64,000 nucleotides of DNA from Cupriavidus numazuensis. Its GTDB lineage: Bacteria; Pseudomonadota; Gammaproteobacteria; Burkholderiales; Burkholderiaceae. Both the position numbers and the translations under genes were made by a program. This document shows positions 44,527 through 53,724 of the stretch, piece by piece. The notes below the pieces were generated by a model. That model saw only the letters and a list, made by a program, of their open reading frames with translations. It was not told the DNA's origin and ran no database searches. The stretch is taken from positions 1 through 64,000 of the forward strand of contig NZ_CAJPVI010000030.1 of the NCBI RefSeq assembly GCF_905397435.1. Reading direction: 5' to 3'. The first letter of the stretch is position 1, and each line of letters begins with the position of its first letter.

Positions 44527-47500
44527 TCAATCCTCTGTCAATGTTGTGGCCCGCGCCCAGTCGACGGTATCGAAGCCTTCGGTAAGAGTCCCTTTGATCT
44601 CGGTCAGTCTCCGCATTGCAGCCGCCACTTTTCCTTGAAGTTGCCATATCCGCGCCAGCCCAAGAGTTGCACGTAATTCCAGCCATTTCGCATTCTGCTG
44701 GCGTGCTATGGCAATTGCCTTGTTGAAGCAAGAAAGTGCTACGTCAAGATCCCACGCTTCTCTGGAGCGTGCCATCGACTCGCGGAGTATTAGTTCCCCC
44801 TTGAGGCGCTGCAATTCGGCCTCGTAGTAGCGTTCTCCGGTCTTCTCTGCCCATGTGAACGCGTTTTCAAGAACACGTAGGGCTGCCCTCGGCCGACCCG
44901 TGTTTGCGTGCGTGTCCGCCAGTATCGCAAGAAAGTGCGGTTGACCAAGGTTAGCACCGGTGGCGTGATAGGCGGTGAGGCCCGCACGCACTTGGCTGAC
45001 TCCTTCCTCTACGCTTCCTTTAATTGCCAGCGCCCAGCCGTTAAGGATGGATGCCCAGGCTAACCAAAGAGGGAACCCCATCTCGCGTGAGAGCGCGATG
45101 GCTGAGTCAGCGAACTTCTGCGTGGATTCGGCGTCGCGGTGAAACTGGTGTAGCTGAGCCAGAGATACCAGCGCATGAGCTAGGGTAAAAGGGTGCTCCA
45201 ATTTCTGGGCCAGATCTAATGCCTCTTTTGCTCTCCCGCGGGCTTGATCGGGATAGCCAAGGCACCACAAGACCTGAGCCAACATCACGTATGCACGGAC
45301 TTCTGGATCGGCACCCTGGGAAGTGAAGTGAGCGTGGCGCGGTTCTGATGTATAGAGAAGACGTGCCTGATTTAAATGGGCATGGGCGGTGCTGAACTCT
45401 CCTTGGAAAAATAGAGTTGACCCCAGCGACACATTGGCCTCTCCAAGCAGCTCAGGGTCGTGCGCATTCTCGGCAATACCGAGCATTCGCTTGCCAACTT
45501 CCAGTGCCTTAGCATGGTCAGCGTGCAATGAGAAATAGGTCCGCAAACCCACCAGCGTCTCAAATAGCTGAGGTGTTTCGCCGACCTGCTCGCACAAGTC
45601 TAGGGCACGGCTATACGTCGCTTCCACCTCAGACGAGGCGAAGCCTTTCGCGGCAATCAAGGCGGGTCCAATGACTAGATGCAAGGAGAGTTCCTGCCGC
45701 GCGCGTTCGGTTGTTTCTGGGAAATTCTTCACGAAGTCCAAGGCAGTACTCACGTGACGAATGGCTTCGGTGTAGGCGGATCGCTGTAGGGCCTGCTGTG
45801 CAGTGCGATGAAGGTATTCCACAGCCTTCAGATGGTTACGGCTAAGACTATAGTGACGTGCCAGCTCTGCCCAGTAGTCATTCAGCCGGCCATGGAATAA
45901 GGCCTCAATTGCGAGCGCCGTCCGCTCGTGCAGCGCGGTTCGCTGTTCAATGAGTAGAGAGCTGCTGGCTACTTCTTGGGTGAGGGCATGCTTGAATGAA
46001 AATCCGATGTCGGGGAAAGATGGCCGCTCGTAGATGAACTCTCGAGTCTGCAAGCGCGCTAGGAGATGGCGGAGTTTCGCGTCTGGCTCTTCGACGATCT
46101 GCTGTATCAGACTGAGAGGGAATTCTTTGCCAATTACCGCAAGGGTCTGCAGCAACTTCTTCTCGGCGTACGGAAGCCGATCGATACGAGCCGTAAGCAC
46201 CCCTTGGACGGTGGTTGGGATATGCAATACGTTTGGCGTTCTCTCTGTATAGAAATGTCCGGGCTGGCCACGCAGCACCTTTTCTTCAGCTAGGGTCTGG
46301 ACGACCTCTTCCATGAAGAAGGGATTACCTTCTGTCTTTTCCAGAATGAGTTCCTTGAGGGATATGATTTGGGGTTCATCCCGCAGCAGGGCGGTAAGCA
46401 ACCGTTGCGCCTCCGCCGGGCCCAGCGGTTCCAGCCGGAGTGGGGTGTAGTAGGGCTTGTGACCCCAGCCATGCTGATACTCTGGCCGGTAGTTCAGCAG
46501 GAGAAGAATTCTTGCGCTCGGCAGCCGCTCAATGAGAACATTAAGGAAAGCCTCAGTCTCGCTGTCCAGCCATTGCAGATCCTCGAACAAGATTTCAACG
46601 GGTTGATTGGTACTCTCCCGCAAGAGCACTTCTGTGATGGCGTCAAAAATGCGTTGACGCCTGATTTCGGGGTCCATGTTCGGTAATGCCGAGCCGGGTT
46701 CAATGAACCCCAGCAGATATAGCAGGTACGGCAATTGTTCCTCGAGGCTGCGCGCAAGGCTGAGAAGTCTGCCAGCGATCTTTTCTCGGCAAATGCGCTC
46801 GTCGTCATGGTCGCTAATCTGGAAATAGTTTTTCACGAGCTCGATTAACGGCAAGTAGGCGAAAGACTTTCCATGCGAGACCGAGAATGTCTCCAGGATC
46901 AGGGAGCATCCCCGCGTCTGCTCCTTGAATTCGTGGAACAGCCGAGACTTCCCGACCCCTGCGTCGCCGATAACGCCGACAACTTGCCCTTGTCCGGTCT
47001 CGGCTCGATCCAAGGCCTGACGCAACTGCTTGAGTTCGTCTTGGCGGCCGACGAACCGGGCCAAGCCCCGCCGTTCTGATACCTGAAGGCGGGTGCGCGA
47101 CGCCCCAAGGCCGAGCACTTCATAAACCATGAGTGGCTGCGGGATGCCTTTTACCTGCGTGGCGCCCAATGCTTTGAAATCAAGGTAACCTTCAGTAAGC
47201 CGATAGGTCGATTCGCTCACGAGAATGGCTGATGGTGCAGCGATGTTCTCCATGCGAGAAGCGATGTGGATTGTGTGCCCGACCGGGTCGTAATCCGTGC
47301 GCAAGTCGTCTCTACAGATGGAGCGCACCACCACCTCGCCAGTGTGAATCCCGACACGAATTTGAAGCGGTGTGCCTACGTTTAGATGGATTTGGTCACT
47401 GTGGCGCCGCATAGCGTCCTGCATTCGCAGTGCCGCATATACCGCTCGCTGGGCGTGATCCTCATGCGCAAGGGGCGCCCCAAAAAGGGCTAAAATCCCG

Positions 47501-47946
47501 TCGCCTAACGACTTGGCTACGTAGCCATCATAGTGGTGAACCGCCTCCATCATCAGTTCCACGACAGGGTCGATGAGCCGGCGTGCGTCTTCTGGATCCA
47601 TACTGTGGATCAGAGCGGTCGAGCCGGCCATGTCCGCAAAGAGTGCGGTAATAGTCTTACGTTCGCCTGCCTTTGTTCCCCTTGCTTCCATAGCTTCCTG
47701 CTCGGCGAGAATGCGCTCGGCCAAGTGTGGCGGGGTAAAAAAAATAGGGGGCAGCGTGGCGGGGTTGGTCCGAGGTCCTGATATCCCGGTAGGCTGGGGC
47801 AGCGGTGAGCCGCATTCGGCGCAAAACCTAGCCGCGGGGCTCGATTCGTGACCGCAATGTGAGCAACGCTGCGCAAGCTTGGCTCCGCAGGCTTCGCAGA
47901 ACTTGGCGTCTGCGGGATTGTCGCATCCGCAAAATGTGCAGCGCAT
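44527..47946 (-). CDS. Zinc-ribbon, class III cyclase-like, AAA ATPase and TPR multidomain protein
   Basis: An 1139-residue protein. Two zinc ribbons (CTFCG..FCEACG and CSHCG..FCAECG) come first, within residues 1-46. A nucleotide cyclase-like domain follows (about 96-280) with both metal-binding Asp residues (Asp105 in FADMAGST, Asp149 in LGDG). The transition-state position usually held by Asn is His227 in HTIHIASRME, so activity is uncertain. Next is a STAND/AAA ATPase with Walker A GDAGVGKSR (327-335) and Walker B ILFEDLQWLD, then a TPR-like helical half from about 700. Such proteins are thought to be signal-driven ATPase switches. It stands alone and faces the porin terminator. Confidence 0.92.
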   Translation of the reverse strand: MRCTFCGCDNPADAKFCEACGAKLAQRCSHCGHESSPAARFCAECGSPLPQPTGISGPRTNPATLPPIFFTPPHLAERILAEQEAMEARGTKAGERKTITALFADMAGSTALIHSMDPEDARRLIDPVVELMMEAVHHYDGYVAKSLGDGILALFGAPLAHEDHAQRAVYAALRMQDAMRRHSDQIHLNVGTPLQIRVGIHTGEVVVRSICRDDLRTDYDPVGHTIHIASRMENIAAPSAILVSESTYRLTEGYLDFKALGATQVKGIPQPLMVYEVLGLGASRTRLQVSERRGLARFVGRQDELKQLRQALDRAETGQGQVVGVIGDAGVGKSRLFHEFKEQTRGCSLILETFSVSHGKSFAYLPLIELVKNYFQISDHDDERICREKIAGRLLSLARSLEEQLPYLLYLLGFIEPGSALPNMDPEIRRQRIFDAITEVLLRESTNQPVEILFEDLQWLDSETEAFLNVLIERLPSARILLLLNYRPEYQHGWGHKPYYTPLRLEPLGPAEAQRLLTALLRDEPQIISLKELILEKTEGNPFFMEEVVQTLAEEKVLRGQPGHFYTERTPNVLHIPTTVQGVLTARIDRLPYAEKKLLQTLAVIGKEFPLSLIQQIVEEPDAKLRHLLARLQTREFIYERPSFPDIGFSFKHALTQEVASSSLLIEQRTALHERTALAIEALFHGRLNDYWAELARHYSLSRNHLKAVEYLHRTAQQALQRSAYTEAIRHVSTALDFVKNFPETTERARQELSLHLVIGPALIAAKGFASSEVEATYSRALDLCEQVGETPQLFETLVGLRTYFSLHADHAKALEVGKRMLGIAENAHDPELLGEANVSLGSTLFFQGEFSTAHAHLNQARLLYTSEPRHAHFTSQGADPEVRAYVMLAQVLWCLGYPDQARGRAKEALDLAQKLEHPFTLAHALVSLAQLHQFHRDAESTQKFADSAIALSREMGFPLWLAWASILNGWALAIKGSVEEGVSQVRAGLTAYHATGANLGQPHFLAILADTHANTGRPRAALRVLENAFTWAEKTGERYYEAELQRLKGELILRESMARSREAWDLDVALSCFNKAIAIARQQNAKWLELRATLGLARIWQLQGKVAAAMRRLTEIKGTLTEGFDTVDWARATTLTED

Positions 47947-48151
47947 ATGACGCCTTGACTTCTCTGGCCATCCCGCACCACATTACACGCTTTCATCAAG
48001 GCCTTATCAAGTTTGCTCAGACTTGAACGGTCGTTGATAGACGTTAGGGAGAGCGCTGCGTGGAAGTTGCAGGCGTTTGGGGACAAGACAGCGCTCATAC
48101 AAGGCGCTTTTTTTGCGCGACAGCTTCCGATTTTGCCCGACCACTAGCAGC

Positions 48152-49105
48152 TCAACTATCTTGCCCCTGTGTATGCAACGACGCCGGTGGCCAGCCCGCG
48201 GAGTGAGCCCACTCCTCCATCATTCGCTCGGTATCAAGCCCTTCGCGCACTAGCCACTCGAAGAATTCTTCCACGGCTGGTACGCGTTGCAGAGCACTAG
48301 CGTAGTAGCGGCGAGTCTTTGCCCCAAGTGGGCCGAATGGCGTGCACAGGCGGCCGGCTATGATGTCGTCGATTGCCAAGAAAAGAGGTACGAGGACAAC
48401 CCCTAATCCTTCGGTGGCTGCCTGTAGAGAGAAATACATCTGCTCGAAGTGTAACGTTCCAGATGGTTTCAGATCCGGATGTCCGACTGCAGTAAGCCAA
48501 GCCGACCAGGAGTAGGGCTCAGTCGCATATCCGATCAAGGTGTGCGCGCGAAGATCGGCGGGTTCACGGAGCTTCCCTCCCTCGAGAAGGTCGACGTGGC
48601 AGACCGGCAAAATCAACTCCGTCATAAATGGCTCGGAAATACACCCCGGTGTCTCCGCATTGGCCCCGCGAATCACAACGTCATAGCCGTGCTCCTGAAA
48701 GTTGATAGGAGCAACTGATGTTCTAAGCTTGATCTCGACATCCGGCCGTTTGCGCTGAAAGCTCGACATGCGCGCGATCAACCAGCGCATGGTGAACGTT
48801 GGTGGCGCGTTCACGTGCAGAACAACAGGCGCCGCGTGATCGGATACCTGCATGGATGCGAGTGCCAAGCGATCCAGAGCTGCCGTCACCTCGGAAAGAT
48901 AGCTTCTGCCAGTCTCGGTAAGAGAGACTTGCGATGCGCTCCTGTGGAACAGCGCAGTGCCTAGATACTCCTCAAGGAGTGCTACTTGTCGGCTTACGGC
49001 GCCATGGGTTACGTTAAGCTCGGTCGCAGCCTTGGTAAAGCTGACATAGCGGCCGGCCGCCTCAAAAGCACGTAGTGCGTTAAGCGGGGGAAGTTTTCTT
49101 GACAT
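48152..49105 (-). CDS. LysR-family regulator, GcvA-like
   Basis: A 317-residue LysR-type regulator with the GcvA-class start LPPLNALRAFEAAGRYVSFT and a helix-turn-helix with ELNVTHGAVSRQV. The effector domain follows from about residue 95. Its target is not obvious: upstream lies a 540-base gene-free stretch and then the hydratase of the next operon, which has a TetR-type palindrome before it. It may control that operon as a second regulator. Confidence 0.92.
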   Translation of the reverse strand: MSRKLPPLNALRAFEAAGRYVSFTKAATELNVTHGAVSRQVALLEEYLGTALFHRSASQVSLTETGRSYLSEVTAALDRLALASMQVSDHAAPVVLHVNAPPTFTMRWLIARMSSFQRKRPDVEIKLRTSVAPINFQEHGYDVVIRGANAETPGCISEPFMTELILPVCHVDLLEGGKLREPADLRAHTLIGYATEPYSWSAWLTAVGHPDLKPSGTLHFEQMYFSLQAATEGLGVVLVPLFLAIDDIIAGRLCTPFGPLGAKTRRYYASALQRVPAVEEFFEWLVREGLDTERMMEEWAHSAGWPPASLHTQGQDS

Positions 49106-49645
49106 CGTAAGGCCATTTTCTGGAGTGTGTAGCGCTCGTGAATATTAGCCTCAGTTTTTCTCGCACAGCAATAGCTGGCGAACTGAGGCCCGGCACTCTG
49201 ATTGGGTTCGAGGCATGCTTCCCGGCACATCCGTCCCGTGGGCCCAGATGCCGACCCATACAGACATTGGCTGCGGGCGCAAAGGGCTCGGGCCGCCCGA
49301 CCTTGAATGCGAATGGCTCGTCGGTCACGGACATGGGGTCGCCGTGCAGGCAACATCACTCCCATTCAGCATTGCTTACCGCGATGGGCATTTACTAGGG
49401 CTTGCGTGGCATGTTTGGTGCACTTCCTGGTATTGAGCCTCTTGAACTTTTGGGCAGCGGCGGTCGGCTGCTCACCACCATGATCATATCCTCCATCGTG
49501 AGCCCAGATCGTGCTGAGTGAGCACAGCTCACGCTGAAGAGAATCCTATTTGCACGATCGTGCGACAAGAACCAGAATGGGCCTAGTCGATTTCCGGCGT
49601 AATACTGTGCCGCGGCAAGGCGCAGGTGTAAATAAAAGGATTATC
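49106..49645. other. Region between lysR and the TetR-type operon, mostly without genes
   Basis: I see no supportable gene in these 540 bases. A few frames of 70-90 codons exist on both strands, none with a ribosome site or a known motif. The right part holds the palindrome at 49550-49565 and a probable promoter for the hydratase operon. Confidence 0.5.
49550..49565 (+). promoter_or_regulatory. Palindromic operator, probable TetR site 1
   Basis: TTGCACGATCGTGCGA contains the 12-base perfect palindrome GCACGATCGTGC. It lies about 80 bases before the hydratase start. The same sequence, in the opposite direction, stands between the TetR gene and the aldehyde dehydrogenase at 55914-55929, with flanks also alike (ACAAG). 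Confidence 0.75.
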
Positions 49646-50434
49646 GTGGAAGACATTCTTGTTGAACGCCAGCCGCAATGGCTGGAAATCACCATCAATC
49701 GCCCCGACAAGCTCAATGCAATTCGGGAACAGACTGCCGTCGAGATTCTCGAGCAGTTGAGCGAGGCAGAGGCGGACCGTAGCTGCCGCGCTGTCCTGAT
49801 CACTGGCCTGCCGAAAGCCTTCTGCACTGGTGTGGACACCAGTGAGCAAAAGCTCGAGCCGGACGAGATCTTTGAACTGTGGCGGCGCCGCAAGCGCAGC
49901 CGCAAGGTCAATCAAATGTTCCGTGCTTTGCCGGAGATGACGAAGCCGGTAATCGCTGCCGTCGAAGGTTACGCGCTGGGCGGAGGTTTCGAGCTGGCGC
50001 TCCTGTGCGACCTGGTCGTCGCCGGTGATGGCGCGCAATTCGGCCTGCCCGAGGCCAAGCTCGGCCTGATGCCCGGCGGCGCCGGCACCCAGACATTGCC
50101 ACGCCTTGTGGGTAAGCCATTGGCCAAGGAACTCATGTGGACCGGTCGGCGCCTCAACGCGCAGGAAGCTTTGGCTAATCGCATCGTGAACCATGTGGCC
50201 GCGAAGGGCGAGGCGATGGCCAAGGCGCGCGAAGTTGCGACTCAAATCGCGGCGCAGGCTCCGCTGTCGGTAATGTTCAGCAAGCAGGCAGTGGAGCGCG
50301 GCTTCGATGCCACGCTGTCGGAAGGCATGAACATCGAGGCAGACGCCTTCTTCACGTTGGCTTTCTCCACCGACAAGGAAGAAGGCTTGGCTGCGCTCAA
50401 GGAAAAGCGCCCCGCAAATTTCATCGGTCGCTGA
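49646..50434 (+). CDS. Enoyl-CoA hydratase
   Basis: A 262-residue crotonase-fold enzyme. The start was set at GTG 49646, which has AAAAGGA five bases before it; an ATG at 49550 overlaps the operator and would add 32 unlike residues. Both catalytic glutamates are present, Glu136 in GLPEAKLG and Glu162 in AKELMWTG, with the oxyanion segment AVEGYALGGGFELALLCD. It heads the operon hydratase, thiolase-like, OB-fold, ligase, acyl-CoA dehydrogenase, and should hydrate the enoyl-CoA that the dehydrogenase makes. Confidence 0.9.
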   Translation: MEDILVERQPQWLEITINRPDKLNAIREQTAVEILEQLSEAEADRSCRAVLITGLPKAFCTGVDTSEQKLEPDEIFELWRRRKRSRKVNQMFRALPEMTKPVIAAVEGYALGGGFELALLCDLVVAGDGAQFGLPEAKLGLMPGGAGTQTLPRLVGKPLAKELMWTGRRLNAQEALANRIVNHVAAKGEAMAKAREVATQIAAQAPLSVMFSKQAVERGFDATLSEGMNIEADAFFTLAFSTDKEEGLAALKEKRPANFIGR

Positions 50435-50443
50435 GGAGTTAGC

Positions 50444-51622
50444 ATGACTGTGAGTTTGAAGAAAAAGGATATCGCCATCGTTGGCTACGGAGAGACGCCG
50501 GTAGTCATGCGAGGCGGTCGCAGTTCGTACGACCTGGCTTCCGAAGTTCTCGAGCAGGTACTGAACCAGACTGGCATCGACAAGAACGAGATCGACGGTA
50601 TCGCGGTATCGGAAACGATGAGTGAGACCAGTAATCCCTTCTGGGCGCCGTTCCTGGCCGAGCATCTGGGGCTACAGACGAACTGGACTCAAATCAACGG
50701 CTTGGGTGGTGCATCGACGATCGCTGGTGTTGCCCGAGCCGCCGCCGCCATCCGCGACGGACAAGCGCGCACGGTGTTCGTGGTCGCGTCCGATGCGCAA
50801 TCGAGCTACCCGCCGACAGAACAAGGTGGCCCGCGCTGGGAGTTCCAATACCCCGTGGGTCTGCGCGGGCCGACTGGTGTGTTTGGTATGCTGATGCAGC
50901 GCTACGAGCACCAGTATGGCCTGAAGTACGAGGCGCTGGCCAAGCTTGCTGTCACGCAGCGCCGCCACGCGCTGCTTAATCCGAATGCCACTGCCAAGCT
51001 AAAGGTGCCGCTGACTGAGCAGGAGTACCTGAGCTCCAAGTTTGTCTCGACGCCGCTGCGTGTGCTGGACAGCGTGATGGTGTGTGACGGTGCCAACGGG
51101 GTGCTGGTTACGTCGGCCGACAACGCGAAGCGGCTCGGATTGACCAAGGCCATCTACCCTGTCGGGTATGGCGAGGTGACCAACTTCAAGGTCGATGATC
51201 CTACAGCCGACATCACTGAGAGCGGATTCACAGTGGCTGGACCGCGCGCTATGGCTCAGGCGGGGGTAACCCCGAGTGACATCCGCATGTTCCACCCCTA
51301 CGACGATTTCGTTATCGCGATCCTGCTGCAGCTTGAGCAGCTGGGTTTCTGCGAGCGCGGCGGCGGCTCGGACTTCATTTTGCGCACGGACTTCGGCTTC
51401 GATGGTCAGCTGCCGCTCAATACCGGCGGCGGGCAGATCTCGGCGGGGCAGCCGGGCCTTGCAGGTGGCGGCCTGAACCTCGTGGAAGCGGTGCGACAAA
51501 TGTTCGGCGAAGCTGGTGAGCGCCAGGTGAAGGATCCGCGCAATGCGCTGGTTACCGGTATCGGCTCGATTCCCTACGCCAAGAACTGGAGCGTATCCAA
51601 CGTCATGGTCCTGGAGCAATGA
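50444..51622 (+). CDS. SCP-x-type thiolase-like protein lacking the catalytic Cys
   Basis: A 392-residue thiolase-fold protein with no Cys at the usual nucleophile site; INGLGGASTIAGVARAA stands there. The C-terminal loop reads NTGGGQISAGQPGLAGGG, so the usual His of that region is also missing. It is followed by a DUF35 protein with a four-base overlap, as in the pair at 25908-27461. I infer a retro-aldolase that splits the 3-hydroxyacyl-CoA from the hydratase into an aldehyde or ketone and a short acyl-CoA. GGAG precedes the ATG nine bases after the hydratase stop. Confidence 0.85.
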   Translation: MTVSLKKKDIAIVGYGETPVVMRGGRSSYDLASEVLEQVLNQTGIDKNEIDGIAVSETMSETSNPFWAPFLAEHLGLQTNWTQINGLGGASTIAGVARAAAAIRDGQARTVFVVASDAQSSYPPTEQGGPRWEFQYPVGLRGPTGVFGMLMQRYEHQYGLKYEALAKLAVTQRRHALLNPNATAKLKVPLTEQEYLSSKFVSTPLRVLDSVMVCDGANGVLVTSADNAKRLGLTKAIYPVGYGEVTNFKVDDPTADITESGFTVAGPRAMAQAGVTPSDIRMFHPYDDFVIAILLQLEQLGFCERGGGSDFILRTDFGFDGQLPLNTGGGQISAGQPGLAGGGLNLVEAVRQMFGEAGERQVKDPRNALVTGIGSIPYAKNWSVSNVMVLEQ

Positions 51623-52044
51623 AAATGACAGATACCAAGAAACCCGTGCGCCCCTTGCCGCGCCCAGACATCTATACCAAGACGACGCCGTTTTGGGAAG
51701 CTGCTAATGAAGGCAAGTTGATTCTGCAGTACTGCAAGGACACCAACAAAGCCCAATGGTTTCCGCGCTCGGGCTCGGTCTATACCGGTAAGCGAAACAT
51801 CGAGTGGCGGGAGTCGGCCGGACGCGGCACGGTGTACTCATACACGGTGTCCGTGGCACCGTGGCCAGGCCACGAAGACCGCGTCCCTTACTTGTGTGCC
51901 TACGTTGAACTCGAGGAGGGTGTTCGCATTCTGGCCAACCTCTTCAACGTCAAGTCCGAGGAAGTCAAAATCGGCATGCCGGTCAAGCTGATGTGGGAGC
52001 GTCTGTCAGAGAAGTTCAACTATCCCGCATTCGAGCCGGTGTAG
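51619..52044 (+). CDS. DUF35/OB-fold partner protein, zinc ribbon degenerate
   Basis: A 141-residue OB-fold protein. Only one of the four ribbon cysteines remains (LQYCKDTNKAQWFPRSGSVY). The OB-fold half with GRGTVYSYTVSV and PYLCAYVELEEGVRI is well kept. It overlaps the thiolase-like gene by four bases and would form a complex with it, placing the CoA moiety. Loss of the ribbon is shared with the homologue at 27048, so the zinc site is not needed in this group. Confidence 0.85.
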   Translation: MKMTDTKKPVRPLPRPDIYTKTTPFWEAANEGKLILQYCKDTNKAQWFPRSGSVYTGKRNIEWRESAGRGTVYSYTVSVAPWPGHEDRVPYLCAYVELEEGVRILANLFNVKSEEVKIGMPVKLMWERLSEKFNYPAFEPV

Positions 52045-52171
52045 GTCGGCCCCGACGGGATGCTTGCTCCTTAACGAAGCTGCCTCGGTCGAACCAGCCC
52101 GGGGCGGCTTCGTCTTATGGAGCGTTGGGTTTGTAGGGATTTGCACGGCAGGCCACGGGGGGTAGACACCG

Positions 52172-53710
52172 ATGAAGTTCGCATCATTTTTGGCGGCGCA
52201 CGCAAAGATGCATGGCCACAAGGAGGCCATCATCTGCGAGGGGAGGCGGTTGAGCTTCCGCGAATTGGAGGCATCCACCAACCGCATCGCCCGAGGACTA
52301 CGGTCTGCGGGAGTTCAAGTAGGTGACCGCGTCGTGGTGTACCTGCCGAACGGCGTCGAGTTCGTTCAGGCCTTCATCGCGGCCATTAAGGCAGGCGCAC
52401 TAGCGGTGCCGGTGAATCTGCCGCTATCGGCGCCCGAGATTGCGCACATCCTTGGGGATGCAACGCCAAAGGCTGCCTTTATCTGCGGCACCACACAGAC
52501 CACCTTTGCGCGTGCGGCGTCCGGGCTCCCTGCCGTGGTCCGCATCGGAACTGATCAGCATTGCGACGCGGATCTGCGAATGGACGAGCTGGCCGCGGAA
52601 GGCGATGACTCGCCGTTGGATGTGCCTCATGACGCAATAGACTGCATGGTGGGCTACACCTCCGGTACGACCGGGCGAGCAAAAGGGGTGGTCCTGACGC
52701 AGTCGAACTATCTCTATGTCAATGGCTACTTGAACGGGTGGCACTGGGGGCTGACCGGGGACGACAGGCACCTGTGCACGACGCCACTGGCGCATCGTAC
52801 CGGCATGGCTCGGCTGATGAATGTTATTTTCCATGGCAGCACGCTAGTGATTATGCCGCGCTTCGATGCGGCCGAAGCCACACGACTGATGCGCCAGGAG
52901 CGCATCACCGTTCTCGGCATGGTCCCGACTGTGGGGCGCATGCTACTCGACGAAGTCGAGTCCAGTCCTGAGAGCTTTTCTAGCGTGCGCGTTGCTTTGG
53001 TCACGGGTGAAGCGTTCCCGCTTGACGTCAAGAAGCGCTTGTACGCTGCGCTGCCCAACGTCCGCTTTTACTCGTTCTATGCAATGACGGAGGCGGGTGC
53101 CATCGCTGGACTGGACAGTTCAGAGCAACTCACCTATCCATCGTCTGTCGGGCGAATCTGGCCCGGCGTGGAAGTCAAGCTCGTGGACAACCGTGGCTTC
53201 GAAGTCGCCACAGGAGAAGGCGGCGAGATTTGGGTACGCAGTGGTCCACCGGGACTTTACTCCACCATGCGAGAGTACTTCCGTCGGCCCGAGGACACAG
53301 CAAAAACCCTGCACGACGGCTGGGTGGCGACCGGAGACATGGGGCGCTTCGATGCAGAGGGTTATCTGTACCTAATGGATCGAAAGAAAGACATGATCTT
53401 GTCCGGCGGATACAACATCTACTCCAAAGAGGTGGAGTCAGCGATCCAGGAGTACCCGGGTATTCGCGATGTGGCCGTCATTGGTGTGCCTGATTCCATG
53501 TTCGGTGAGGCGGTCGCAGCTTACGTCGAAGCGGAAGAGGGAGTTGAGATGTCAGCGCAGGCGGTCATTGACCATTGCCGCGAGCTCATTGCGGGCTATA
53601 AGAAGCCCAAATACGTGTTCTTCGTGAAGACACTTCCGCGCAACAGCACGGGCAAGGTGTTGAAGACCGCGCTGCGCGAGCAGTACAGGGTAGAGCACCC
53701 TGGCCATTGA
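52172..53710 (+). CDS. AMP-forming acyl-CoA synthetase
   Basis: A 512-residue adenylate-forming enzyme. Motifs are YTSGTTGRAKG for ATP, FYAMTEAGA, the hinge TGDMGRFDAEG with DRKKDMI, and the catalytic Lys in NSTGKVLKT. It would convert a free acid to its CoA ester with ATP. It begins 127 bases after the OB-fold gene, still on the same strand. The class covers long-chain, cyclohexane-carboxylate and steroid-side-chain ligases; the substrate is not readable. Confidence 0.93.
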   Translation: MKFASFLAAHAKMHGHKEAIICEGRRLSFRELEASTNRIARGLRSAGVQVGDRVVVYLPNGVEFVQAFIAAIKAGALAVPVNLPLSAPEIAHILGDATPKAAFICGTTQTTFARAASGLPAVVRIGTDQHCDADLRMDELAAEGDDSPLDVPHDAIDCMVGYTSGTTGRAKGVVLTQSNYLYVNGYLNGWHWGLTGDDRHLCTTPLAHRTGMARLMNVIFHGSTLVIMPRFDAAEATRLMRQERITVLGMVPTVGRMLLDEVESSPESFSSVRVALVTGEAFPLDVKKRLYAALPNVRFYSFYAMTEAGAIAGLDSSEQLTYPSSVGRIWPGVEVKLVDNRGFEVATGEGGEIWVRSGPPGLYSTMREYFRRPEDTAKTLHDGWVATGDMGRFDAEGYLYLMDRKKDMILSGGYNIYSKEVESAIQEYPGIRDVAVIGVPDSMFGEAVAAYVEAEEGVEMSAQAVIDHCRELIAGYKKPKYVFFVKTLPRNSTGKVLKTALREQYRVEHPGH

Positions 53711-53724
53711 AAGAGGATAACCCT

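Noticed and set aside
49138..49436. Frames of 70-90 codons before the TetR-type operon
   Set aside because: No ribosome site, no motif, and overlapping frames of equal quality on both strands.
49583..50665. Minus-strand frame of 360 codons
   Set aside because: It is antisense to the enoyl-CoA hydratase and the start of the thiolase-like gene and has no recognisable domain.
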